A DNA stretch of 64,000 nucleotides. Source: Amycolatopsis sp. CA-230715. Lineage in GTDB: Bacteria > Actinomycetota > Actinomycetes > Mycobacteriales > Pseudonocardiaceae. Where the stretch lies: NCBI RefSeq assembly GCF_018736145.1, contig NZ_CP059997.1:6509501-6573500 (forward strand). The letters run 5' to 3'. Below, piece by piece: positions 23,101 through 35,100 of this stretch; within the stretch, counting starts at the first letter, position 1, and every line of letters begins with the position of its first letter. A program made the position numbers and the translations under genes. Below the pieces are notes generated by a model, which saw only the letters and a program-made list of their open reading frames with translations, had not been told where the DNA came from and ran no database searches.

Positions 23101-26100
23101 GAGCTGCTGCGCCGCCGCTTCCACCGGCTCGGTGACGACATGGCGTTCTTGAGCCGCTCCGGCGACCTCGCCGAGCTGTACCAGCAGCTCGGGCCCGTGT
23201 TCGGGGTCGCGAAGACCGGGCCGGTCACGTTCACCGGGGCGAAGCAGGGCATGGCCAGGATGGAAGCGGAGGCGCGAGCGGAGGTCCGGCGCTGGCAGGC
23301 GACCCCGCTGCTGCCGGATGCGGAGAAGACGGGTCTCAGCCGGGCCGAAGCCGCCGAGCTCAAGAACTTCGCGCAAGTGGTCGGGCAGCGGCGGTGGGAA
23401 GGGCGCGGCATCCTCCTTCTGCAGCAACGGCGGGCGAGCGATCGCGCGCGGCTCGTGGGCATGTTCGACGGCATCGAGCGGTGGCAACGCCGGGCCCAAC
23501 TGCGCCTGCGCGCACGTCAGTGGCTCGACCAGACCCTGCGCAAGGTCGATGATTCGGCCGACCGGATGGCGGGACTGCTCGCACCTCATGTCGCAGACGA
23601 CGGAATGCGAACCGTGGACGACATTCGTGTTGACCTGAGAAACCAGATATTCGAAGATATCGATGAATTGCGCTCGAATCGTCACGAGCTGTCGGAGTGG
23701 AAGCGCAGGGGACACGCCATACTCGGGACGGAACCCCTCGTGGACGGCCCGCACGGCGCGGGCGCGGACATGCTCGCGACGGTGGTCGGAAAATGGGCCG
23801 CCGACGTCGAGAGCGCCGACTACTCCGTTGCCCCCAGGTTGACGGGGACGCCGCGCTTCGATGAGGTGTCGGAGGCGATGCCGGAGATCGATCCCCGCGG
23901 GCACGATGCCGTCGACATGCTCGCCGGGATCTTCGCGATCCTCAAGTACGAGGTCACGCCTATGGACGGTACGTTCGGCACACTTCTCGAGGAGATCAAC
24001 AGCGAGAAGATCCCCCTGCACGAGCTTCCCACGGGTCTCCGGTACCGCGGCCGGATGATGGCGCGCTGGGATCCGGATCACCTGATCGCCGATCTCGCTT
24101 GGGCCGTCGAGAAGACGCGAAACCTCGACGAGTCGGCTCGAGAGGCCTTCAGGGAAGAGGGCCGGAACGTGCTGAGCCGGGCGGGGGTGCGGTCGGTGCC
24201 GCCGAAGGCCGCCGAGATCTTCGGGTTCTGGCAGGTGAACTACCCGCGGCGGACGACGATTCCGGAGCTGGAGAAGGACCTGGCGACTGCCTTCGGCTTG
24301 CTCCGGCGTCCTTTCTCGCTTCCGGCGGGGACGGCGCACGAGGTGGCCGTCGAGAGGGCGAGGGATTCCGGGATGGAACTACCTCCCCTGTTCAGCGATT
24401 ACCACGATCTCGGGCTTGATTCGAGAAGGAACAGGGACGACAACGAAAGCGCTCCTTCGGACTTCGAGCCGGGCGAATCGGGTGACGAATCTTCGGAGGC
24501 ATCATCACCCGATTCGGACGCGGATACGGAACTCGAAGATCTGGCAGGGGCGTCGGAGCCGGACGCGGCGGAGTCCGATGTGGACATGTCGGAGGCGGGC
24601 AACGCCGCCGAACCGGAGTCGCCCGGGGTTTCGGAGCCGGACCACGGTGCCGGGGCCGCGGGGAACCCGAACCCCGTGGAAGCGGTGGACTCCGATGTGG
24701 AGATGGCCGATCGGGATGCTGATTCCGAGTCGGAAGGCTCCGTTCCGGACGAGGAAGAGCGGATGCTGCGCGACTTGCCGACGCGCGCGCGAACGGCCTA
24801 CCGGGACTTGCTCAACCGCGCGCCGTCTCTTCGCTTCGCACTGCAGATGACCGCGAACGCCGCGCTCGGCGGGCGGTACTACGAATGGACCGCGGAGATG
24901 AGGGCGCGACAGCAGTATCTCTCCACGATCGTCGCCGAGTTGGCGGCCGACGGGGGGCGGGCTGGCGCGGGCATCATGACCGTCGGACCCAGGTGGCACC
25001 TCTCCTCGGGGCTGAGGCGTCTGCTGACCGAGAGGTTCAACTCGGACGGGGTGCAGCGGGTGCGCTTCGATGTCCCCTGGTCGATCGCCACCCATCGAAC
25101 GAACAAGGCAATTGACGCGGCTTTGAATCGGTTCGGCCGAAAATGGGGCCCTCTGCTTTCGAAAGGTCTGCGGTACTTGGGTCGAGGTACGCCTGAGGTA
25201 CGCAACTCGGAGCAGCGGGCGAAGGCTCTGCTGGGCAGCATCAAATTCGGAAAAGGCGTTCCGGTAGCGGTACAGGTGTACACGTGGCGCGAGATAACCG
25301 GTTACGTCGCGCAGCGAATTTCGTTCAACGACGGACTGAATTCCTTCGTTGAGCGAGTCGTCGGCACGATCGGCACTGCCGCCTGGGACTTCGACGCGAT
25401 CCAGGCCCAGTACGGCGAGCAGATTCGTGAATCCCATGAGTGGTCAGCGGAGCACGCCGATCTACTTCAAGAGCTGCACGTCGGGGGGCGTGCGGCATTG
25501 CGGACCAGCATACGCGACCGGTTCGCGAGCGAGAACCCCGATCAGCCGGATGGGGTGGCTTGGACGTATGCGGACACCGTGCTGGCTCAAATCGAACCGC
25601 GGCAGATGCACACCCTCTTGACCGTATTCGCTCGGCGGCGTGGTTTCGGCCCGGAGCTGCGGGCCACGGTGGACCGGATGGTGCTCGACTACGTGAGGAT
25701 GTCCGGCGTCGGGCTCGACCAACTGCGCCAGCAGTTCGACGATGCCGTGCTCAGGCACCGTGAGCTGCGCGTGCGGCTGCTTCAAGTCGAGCGGGATCAG
25801 GGCCGTGACGTCGCGATGGGCTATCGCCGCGATGCGGAGAACTCCCTGTGGGACCGGCGGCCGCGGTGGGTACCGGGGGTCGGTCCGAACTGGACGCTGC
25901 ACGAGAAGATTCTCGACGATCTCGTCACGCTTTTCGCCGGAGGGCTCGCCCGAGGTGACGAGCGGCATCACTTGCGGGTCTCGATGCGAGAGGTGTTCGC
26001 GGCCGCGGAAGAAGTGTTGAACTGGACCGAGTTCGGGCAGATGCCGGAACATCGTGAGCACTCCGCCACCACGAGCCGTAACAGAGCGGTGGCGAACACC

Positions 26101-29100
26101 CGGCCGGTGGAAGATATCGACCTCTACTTTGAAGATTTCCGTTCCCAGTGGTCATACGCCGTGCAAGAAGGCAGGCGCAACCTCAACAGGATCCCGGTGC
26201 GGGAACGCGACAGCATTTACGTGGAAGCCAGGAGGGCGCTCGGTATACCCGACGACACCGAAAGCGTGGCAACCAGGAGAAGGGGTGCCGTACCGCTGGA
26301 CACGGTCAGGACCTTCCGGTACGACGACGAGGCGGGACAACTGGTCCAACTGCCGGAGGGCGAGCCATGGCGGGAGGGGGACTTTCGCTGGCAGTCGGGG
26401 TTGAGCAGCCAGCAGCTCGCTCAACTGCGCAACGAGATTCCCTACGTGGTGGTTCCGCAGATCATCGAGCTCCGCGCGATCTTGGATATCGCGGAAGCGC
26501 GAGAAGCGCACCGAACCCAGATTCGTGTTCTCCACAACGGAAGTGTCAGTTCGCGGCCGGTGGTGTCCGAGCGGGAGCGGCGGGAGCTCCTGGAGGACTG
26601 GAAGAAGTCACTGGCAGTGGACAGGGTTTGGCTCGAGAAGGACGAGAAGGCGCTGTCGGAACAGGAGAGGGACCTGGCCGCTCAGGTCGCCGCTGTGCGC
26701 AGGCGACGAGCGGGGGCCGATCGCGAACGCCGTCGCCTGGACCGGCTCCACCGCGACGTCGAGTTGATTCGCCAGAACATTCGGCGAAATACCTTGTCGA
26801 TGAGTCAGGACGAGTTCGCGCGGCACGAACGCGAATACGCCAATGCTCGTGCTGCGAACGAGGTCGAGCTGAGGCTAGTTCGAAACGAGGAATCCGCCGC
26901 GAACGAAACTCGCGGCGAAATTGATCTCAAGCGCTCTGTGCTGGACCAGGAGAGGCGGTGGATCGCCTACGAAGAGGCAACGGCGGATCGTGGACTTCCT
27001 TCGATCGGCGATGGGCCCCGATGGGACGATTTCAAGAATCATCTCAGGAAGAGGAAGAATCGAATCGACAGCGAGGAAAGAGCGAAAAACAATGCCTACG
27101 ACAACTTGGCGGACAATCGCTCGTCGCTGTTGTACTCCGATGATGAAGTGGGTGAAAACACCGCCCCGGCACTGAGCGATCTGCTCAACTTCGGCGACTA
27201 CTGGTGGCGTTCACTGAACGCGGATCCGGAGCTGCGCGGCATACTTCCTGCTCCGGGGTATGAGGTTGGGTGGCGGGATGGGGGGTTGCCGGTGGTGGAG
27301 GGGGGTGGTCTGCCGGGGTATTCGGTGGAGGTTCCGGTGGGGCATGAGGTGGTGTCGGGGGTGGTGTCGGATGTGGAGATGGTGTTGCGGTTGTTGTATC
27401 GGGGTCGGGTGGGGTTGTTCGTGGCGGCGGCGGAGTCGTTGGCGGGGTTGTCGGGTGCGGAGGTGGGGCGGTTGCGGGGGCATGCGGTGCGGTTGTTGCA
27501 TTTTGGTGCGGTGGGTGATGAGCGGGCGGGGGTGGTGGGGGCGTGGGAGCGGTTGCGGGTGGGGATGATCGATTTGGTGGCGGATTTGTTTAGGGGTGGG
27601 GAGGTGGATGCGGTGGCGGATGCGGTGGCGCGGGGGTTGTCGGGTGAGGAGGTGGCGGTTGCGGGGGTGGTGGGTGGTGAGCGGGTGGTGGCGCCGGTGG
27701 TGGCGGGGATGTGGGCGGATTTGGTGTCGGAGGGTTTTTGGGCGCCGATCGGGAACGAGTTGGATTATTTCGCGGGGCGGATGCGGTCGGTGCCGCCGCC
27801 GGTGGCGGGGGAGCATCGGGTGCGGATGGTGCGGTGGCTCAAGCCGGTGGCGGGGTTGTCGGGCCCGGAGTTGGAGCGGTTGCGGCCGGTGTATCACGCG
27901 GTGTTGGAGGCGTTGGGGTATCTGTCGCATCAGGACCAGCGCACGGGGAGTGAGCGGGCGTGGTGGTTCGCGGCCACCTTGCCCTATGGGCACGCGGCCC
28001 GGTTCGGGCAGCTCGCCGAAGTCACGTGGCCCGAAGGGGACCTGGCGCACGGAGTGCTCGACGACCTGTTCGACAACGCGATCACCCACGTCCGAGCCGG
28101 CACGACGAGGTGGGCGGACGGTGACCTGACCACGCGCACGGGACTGGCGCAGCGCGGAGAACTCGCTACCCGGGTCATGGCCCGCATGGATCCGGTGCGG
28201 CGGGACCAACTGGGATTGTCGGTCGACGTGGTCCTGTTGCGGGAGCGCGATCCGATCCCGGACTGGGATCCGCGGGCGGAGGCGCTGCGGGATGTCCGGG
28301 CGGTGCTGATCACCGAGCTGGACGAATACTTGTCGGAGACCAACGGGGTTTCCGGTGATGTGGTGATGGTGGGCGATCCGGTGGATCGGCTGGCGGTGGA
28401 TCTGCTGGACCGGTTCGTACCGCTGGATCAGGGCGGTGAGCATCGGATGCGCGGTGAGCTGGGTCCGCTGACGATGATCAACCGTCAGAACTACCTGAAC
28501 GACGTGCCCGGCGCCCGGGTGAACTGCGGGCCCGCCACCGTCGCGGGATTCCACTTGCTGGGCGGGGAAACCCGGGAGGTGCCGTTGCGCGGCCCGTATC
28601 CGGCGATCTACCTCGAACACGAACTCGCGGGCCGGTTCGAGCGCGACGTGCCGCTGGAAAACGTCATCACCCGGACCTTCGAGCAGGACCCGGCCGTCGC
28701 CCCGCACGGGGTCTTCCTGACCATGGGGGAAAACGATCAGTGGGCGCACCCGCTCACCGTCTACCGGAACATCGGCGGCAGGCGTGTCATGTTCCTCGAC
28801 ATGGAGTCGGGGGACCACGCGTTCAGCGCGGACGTGGAGCCGGATGGCGCGATCCGCTACTTCGGCGGCCGCGACGGCACCACCGGCCGGGACAACCCGA
28901 TCTCCCGGCCCCCGGTGCCCCCGAAGACTTGGTTCATGCCCACCCGAGCGATCGGGAAGCCGCCGCCCGTGGATCCGCCGAGCCGCGCGGAAAGCGCGGT
29001 CTACGGAATCGACATCGCGGGCCCGTCAGCGAGCACCGCGGCACCGGCGGAGCCCGGTGACACCGATGCGGTCGCACGGGGTGCGGAGGCGGTGTCGAGG

Positions 29101-32100
29101 TGGTCCGAGCGGTTCACCGCGGCGGAAAGCCAGGCGGATCCGGACGGTCCGGCCGCGCGGACGGCGAAGGCGATGGCGGGCGAACTCCCGTCCGCCGCCC
29201 CCGGCGCACCCACCGGCGCCCGGCAGCGGCTGCACGACGGCCTGACCACGATGCTGACCGCCCTCATCACCACCGGTACGCATCCGCGCCAAGCGTGGAA
29301 CGACTCGGACATCGTGCGACTCCGCGCCGACGCCGAATCCCTTCGGGGGCCTGTCACGACCGAACCGCACTACACCGGTGCACAACACCGCGTCGTGAAC
29401 GCCTTGCTCCAGCACACGGCAGAGCGGAACGGGTCGGTGCGGAGCGGCGCGGTGGTGGATTCGGTGGGGATCGAGTCCGGTCCGGTGGGGTTGCCGGTGG
29501 ATGAGTGGGTGGGGCGGTTTGGTGATGTGGGGCGGTTGATGGCGGATGGTGGGGTTCGGTATCGGGCGGTGGCCGGTGCGGTGGCGGAGTTGCGGCGTCG
29601 GGGTGCGGCTCGCGGGGATGGGGTGGTGAAGAGGTTCTTGCGGGATGTGGGGGCGTTGCGGGTGGAGTTCGCGGGGTCGGTGGATCCGGTGTCGGTGCGG
29701 CGGTCGGATGGCACGGTGCTCGATGGTGCGGGGCAGGTGGTGGCGGCGTCGGAGGCGTTGGATTCGGTGTATCGGCGGGATGTGCGGGAGTTGGAGGCGG
29801 GTGAGCGTGCTGGGGCGCGGGAGGCGTGGCGGCGGTTCGATCGTGCGGTGCGGGAGGTGGAGCCGCTGGTGCGGGAGACCAACCTCGAACAGGTCGTGCC
29901 CGAGGCCGTGGCACGCCTGGTCGCGCACGAGTACCTGACCTCGCGCTGGTCCACCGAACGCCTGCGGCAGCACGCCGCCGACCTCGGAGCCGTCTTCGGC
30001 ACCGCCGACCCCACCTGGACCCTCGACCACCGCGAAAACACCCCCGGACTCCGCGGCGGAGCCACCCAACCCATGGACACCACCGACACCGAAGAAAGCG
30101 AGTCCGAAGCAGACGAGTCCGATGTGGACGAATTTGTCGAGGTGATCTTCGAGGACCTGGATTCCTATCAGGACGACCCGCGACTCGCGCAGTGGGCGCA
30201 CCGGGTGTCGGCGGAGCATGAGCGCCGGTTGGCGTCGTGGCCTTCGGGCGACGATCCCACGATGATGGCCGACGAGTTCAGGAGGATCTGGGACGACGCC
30301 GACCTCCGGAGCCTTCGGCGGGTGCTCCAGCAGAGGATCGATCAGCGGCGCAGGCCTGCCAGGGTTCCTTCGGTCGCCGAGTACCGCAGTCTGGCCGAGG
30401 CGCAGGCCGAGCTGATGCTCGTGCAGGATCCCGAGGGATTGCTGCGGTTGACGGGTATGGGCGACGACGTCCCTGGCAAGGCTCGTGCTGTTCTGCGTGA
30501 GTACACGGAAAATCCGCTGGCGTCGGAGGAGGAGCAGAAGCTCTTCGAGGACCTGGTGAGTGTGGTGACGCTCCGGCACGGATACGACGACTGGAGCGAT
30601 GGTCCGTCGGACGAGGCGGATGCGCTGCTGCAGAGGTTCGCCGGTGATCTGGACCGGTTGCGCGACAAGGTGGACATGACCGCGGAGGCGGCGCTGGCGA
30701 AGGTGTTGGAGAAGCGGTGGGAGGGGGCGTTCTCCGAGGCGAAGCGCGTGTTGAAGAACGTGCCCGATCACGACGAGGTGCGCAAGCACGCCAAGGTTGT
30801 TTTCGGTGATCTGGGCACGTCCGGGCTGACCAGGTCGGTGTTCGACGCGCACGCGGTGAAGCTGCACGACTGGGCTACGACCCAGTTGGGCAGGGCCGGC
30901 TCGGCGGTGGAGTTCCGGAAGAGGTGGAACGATCCCGCGCTCGTCGAGATGCGCGCCGTGCTGAACCTGAACCCGGGGCGGGAGAGCGTGCTCACCGAGT
31001 TCTACTCCACCTCCCCGGTCTGGATCTCCACCCTGCGCACCGTGGAACGGTCACCCGCGCAGGTGCGCCAAGGCAAGAACGCTCTCCTCCGCGCCGAGAG
31101 CACGCTCGACCTCGGTGCGAAGCCGGAGTTGACAGGTGCTTTGGCCAGGCGTGCCACGATCCTGTACGACCAGGCGGTGGACGCGGTCGCCCGAGCCCGG
31201 CAGCTCGACTGGGAGTTCGGCAGGTCGGCTCACGACGAGGGGAGCGCGAACCAGACGGCCGAAGAGCTTCGCAGGGACTTCCAGCACGCGCTGAGCCTGA
31301 CCGAGCCGCGCGAGATCGAGGCCGCGCTCGACGAGTTCGAGTCGAGGCACCTGGTGAGGCTGCTTTCCGGGTCGTTGCTCGTCCAGCAGGCGGATTCCGC
31401 GTCGGATCTGCTGGCCGCCACGATGTCCCGCGCGTACCGCGGTGGACACGGCGACGACAACGCGGTGAAGGTCCAGCTCGCTGACTTCGCGGCGGTGGCG
31501 ACGGCGTGGCAGAACGACGGGCTCGCCGAGAGCCTCGCCTGGAGCCGGGTGGACACGCTGATCGAGGACTTCACCGCGGTGCTGGACGACCCGCAGGCGG
31601 CGAGCGTCCAGATGCTCCTCGAACGCGAACTGGTCGAGAACCGCGAGGTACCCGCGGCACCGGGCGGTCCAGCCGGCCGGTGGACGGCGGACGAAGCAGC
31701 GATCGCGGCCGAGCGCACGAACCAGGAAGCGCGGTTGAACGCGCTCTGGGAGAAGGCATGGCGCGGCTCTCTTCTCGTCCGGCGTCAAGAGCTCTTTCTC
31801 GGCCGCAGAATGTTCGGGGACACCATCGGCGTGGGAACGGCGCGACTCGGCGACGACATCGTGCGCGATTTGATTCTCGCCCACGGGACCACCACCTACG
31901 AATGGATCGATTACTACAACCGTCGTTACGACGGCAACCCTTTCCGAAGTGAGATATCTGCCCATTTCGCCAGGGACTGGGATTCCTGGGCGAGTCTCCG
32001 AAGGGTCGCGCCGATCCGCGAGAAATCGAACGCGACCGATATCGCGAACTCGATGGCCGTTCCGATCATGCCGAGCCGTCTGGCCGGTCAGTACGAAAAC

Positions 32101-35100
32101 GCCTTGAAGGATCTCGAGGACCTGAACGAACGGGATCAACGGTGGCTTGACGACGCGAAGGAAATGCTCGACCTCCCGGATCCGGACCGGGCGGGCCGGG
32201 ATCCGCGCGCGGAGATGGTCGAGTTGGTGCGGCACCAGGTCCGCAACACCAGCGGGCTGGGTGACGTCTCGACCGGCGAAATCGGCTTCTCCGCCGAGGC
32301 GGAGGCCGTGTTCGAGCGGGAAAGGGCGGCTCGGGAGTTCGACGAGGCCGAGGCGAACCTCAGCGGTGACGCACGGCAGCGAGCCGACGACCTGCGCGAA
32401 AGCATGGTCCAACTCGTGGCGTACGAAGCGTCCCGGGTGCGCGACAACCCCGGGTTCGGGCGCGGTGCGCACGGCGGGACGGGCTTGTCCCTCAGGTACG
32501 ACCGGTTCTGGAAAGCCTGGTACGAAGATCCGCGCGCCGGTCTTGGCCCCGAGGACGGCGACCAAGCAGCTTGGCTGGCCGACGAGTTGCGCGAGCAGTA
32601 CCACCAGTTGCTCCTCGGCCGCGCGTTCGACACCGAGGACGACCCCCGGTTGCAGGCGGTCTACGACCGGTACGGCACCACTCCCGACTTCGAAGCGGCA
32701 GCCGGGCTGCTCGACGTGACGACAGCGGAGCTGTCCGCCGGAGAGATGAGCCGAGCGGCGGAACTGCGCGATCTCATGATCAAGCTCATCGCCTACGTCG
32801 ATGCGCGAAGGCCGAGATGGGGGACGGCTTTGATCGATGCCCTCAGGTACCACGAGAAGAACGTCGACGCCGACGAAGAGCAGCCCCTGGCGGACCACGA
32901 AAAGCATCCGAGCGGCGCGGATCCGGTCGCGCCCCTCGCGGAGTCGTTGCGCGGACACTTCCAGAGGCTGAGCGAGGACGGCGCGTTCTCGAGCGGCATC
33001 GGTCCGCTCGGCGAGCTGTACAAGCGGTTCGGGTTCCTCTTCGGGATCGCCAGCAACGAATGGTCCACTTTCCACGCCGCGGAATCGTGGTTGTCGGATC
33101 TGGACGACTACCAGCAGAAGGAGCTCCGGTTCGCACCGATGCGCGAGCTCGTGCCCGCCGAGCACATCAAGAACCTCAGTGCCGCGGAACTGGATCAGCT
33201 GCGGACCTTCGCGCGAGTCGTCCGGAAGCGACGGGAGGACGTCGCGGAAGTGAGCAAGATGTACGGGCGACGGGCGGACGACCGGCTCCGGCTGGCGACG
33301 GCGTTCAGGAACGTGGACAGGTGGCAGTACCGGCTGCAGATGCGGTCACGTGCTCGCGATTTCCTCGACAGGGACGTGCTGCGCAAGGTCGACGACTCCG
33401 CCGGCCGGATCGCCGGCCTCCTGGCGCCGTACGTCGAAAGCGGAGGAATGAAGAGCGACGGAGACGTACGGGCGGATCTGCGGGCCCGTGTCTTCGTGGA
33501 CATCGAAGAAGCGCGTTCGAGCGGTCGTGACGACCGGGATTCCTGGCTGGACCGGGGGCACGACGTGCTCGGGACGCGGGACCTGATGGACGGGCCGCGC
33601 GCGGAAGCGGCGGCCATGCTCGCGCTGGTGGTCGGAAAATGGGCGGAGGAGGGCGAGAGCGGTTTGGACTCGGACGTCCCCCGGCTGACCGGCGCGCCCT
33701 CGCGCGGTGAGGTCGTCGGCGCGGTGCAGGACATCGACCCGCGCGGACACGAGGCAGCCGACGTGCTGGCCGGTATCTACGCCATCCTCGATCGGGAGGC
33801 CCGGCACGGCGCCGTAGGCCTCGAAGGGCTCTACCGGGAAGTCGACTCCGAGAGGGTCACCTTGAACTCGGCGCCGCCCCTGGGGATCAGGCACGGCAGC
33901 CGGATGGCCCGGCGCTGGGATGCCGGGGTGTTCGTTTCCGACCTCAGGACGGCGGTCGAAAAGGTGGCGGAGCTGACCGCGGCCGATCGGCGGTTCCTGC
34001 GGCGGAAGGGCGCGGCGCTACTGGAAGCCGCGGGACTGGCCCCGTCGGACCGCCTGGCGGAAATCTTCGGGTTCTGGCAGACGAGTTATCCGGGCCGCGC
34101 GGAGATGATCAAGTTCCGGGACGACCTGAAGGACACCTTCTGGTTGTTCAGCCATCCGTTCTCCTTGCCATGGGCCACCGCGCACGAGGTCGCCATCGAA
34201 CACGGGCGGTCCGACGGAGCGCTGATGCCGCGGTTGGTCAGTGATCTACGGGACCTCGGATTCGATTCCGCGCGGAACAGGGAGGACAACGAGGCCATCG
34301 GCTTCGTCGAGGATTCCGACGTCGATGCCAGTGGCGAGTCGGTGTCCACCGAGGTGCAGGACGCCGGGCCGGGTGGTTGGGGGGATGTGCCGACGCCGGG
34401 TGGTGCGGTGGATGCGGATTCCGATGTGGACATGACCGAGGTCGACGCGGCTGGGGAGGTGGAGTCGCCCGAGGAGCAGGACGCCGGGCCGGGTGCTTGG
34501 GGGGATGTGCCGACGCCGGGTGGTGCGGTGGATCCGGGTTCCGATGTGGACATGACGGAGGAAGACGCGGCAGGGGATGCGGATTCCGATGTGGACATGA
34601 CCGAGGCCGATTCCTCGGATTCCTCCGAGGAATCGGAGAGTGCCGAGATGTTCCGTCGGCTGGACGAGCAGGCGCGGACCGCGGAACGGCAACTGGCCCA
34701 GCTCGAACCGGACCGCGGCCTCAACCTGCAGTTGACGGTGATCTCGGCGCTCGGTGGACGCGTTCGCGAGCTGACACCGGCGATGAAGTCCCGCTACCGG
34801 GCGGGGTACACGCTGATCGCCGCGTTGTCCGACAGGTGGTCGGACGGAAACTTCTCGCGCAAGTGGAACGAGACCTCGGGCCTCAGGCGTGCGCTCGAGC
34901 GGTCGTTCAACGCGGACGGGCGGCGGAAAGTGCGCTTCGCCGTGCCGTGGGAGATCGCGTCCCGGCGAACCGGTGGCGCGGCGAACGCCGCGCGACGTCG
35001 TTTCATCGGCAACTGGGCGGTGTCCTTCGCGCAGGGCAGTCGGTACGTCGAGCAGGACACGCCGGAGGTGCGTCAAAACGTCGAGACCGCGAAGCGGCTG

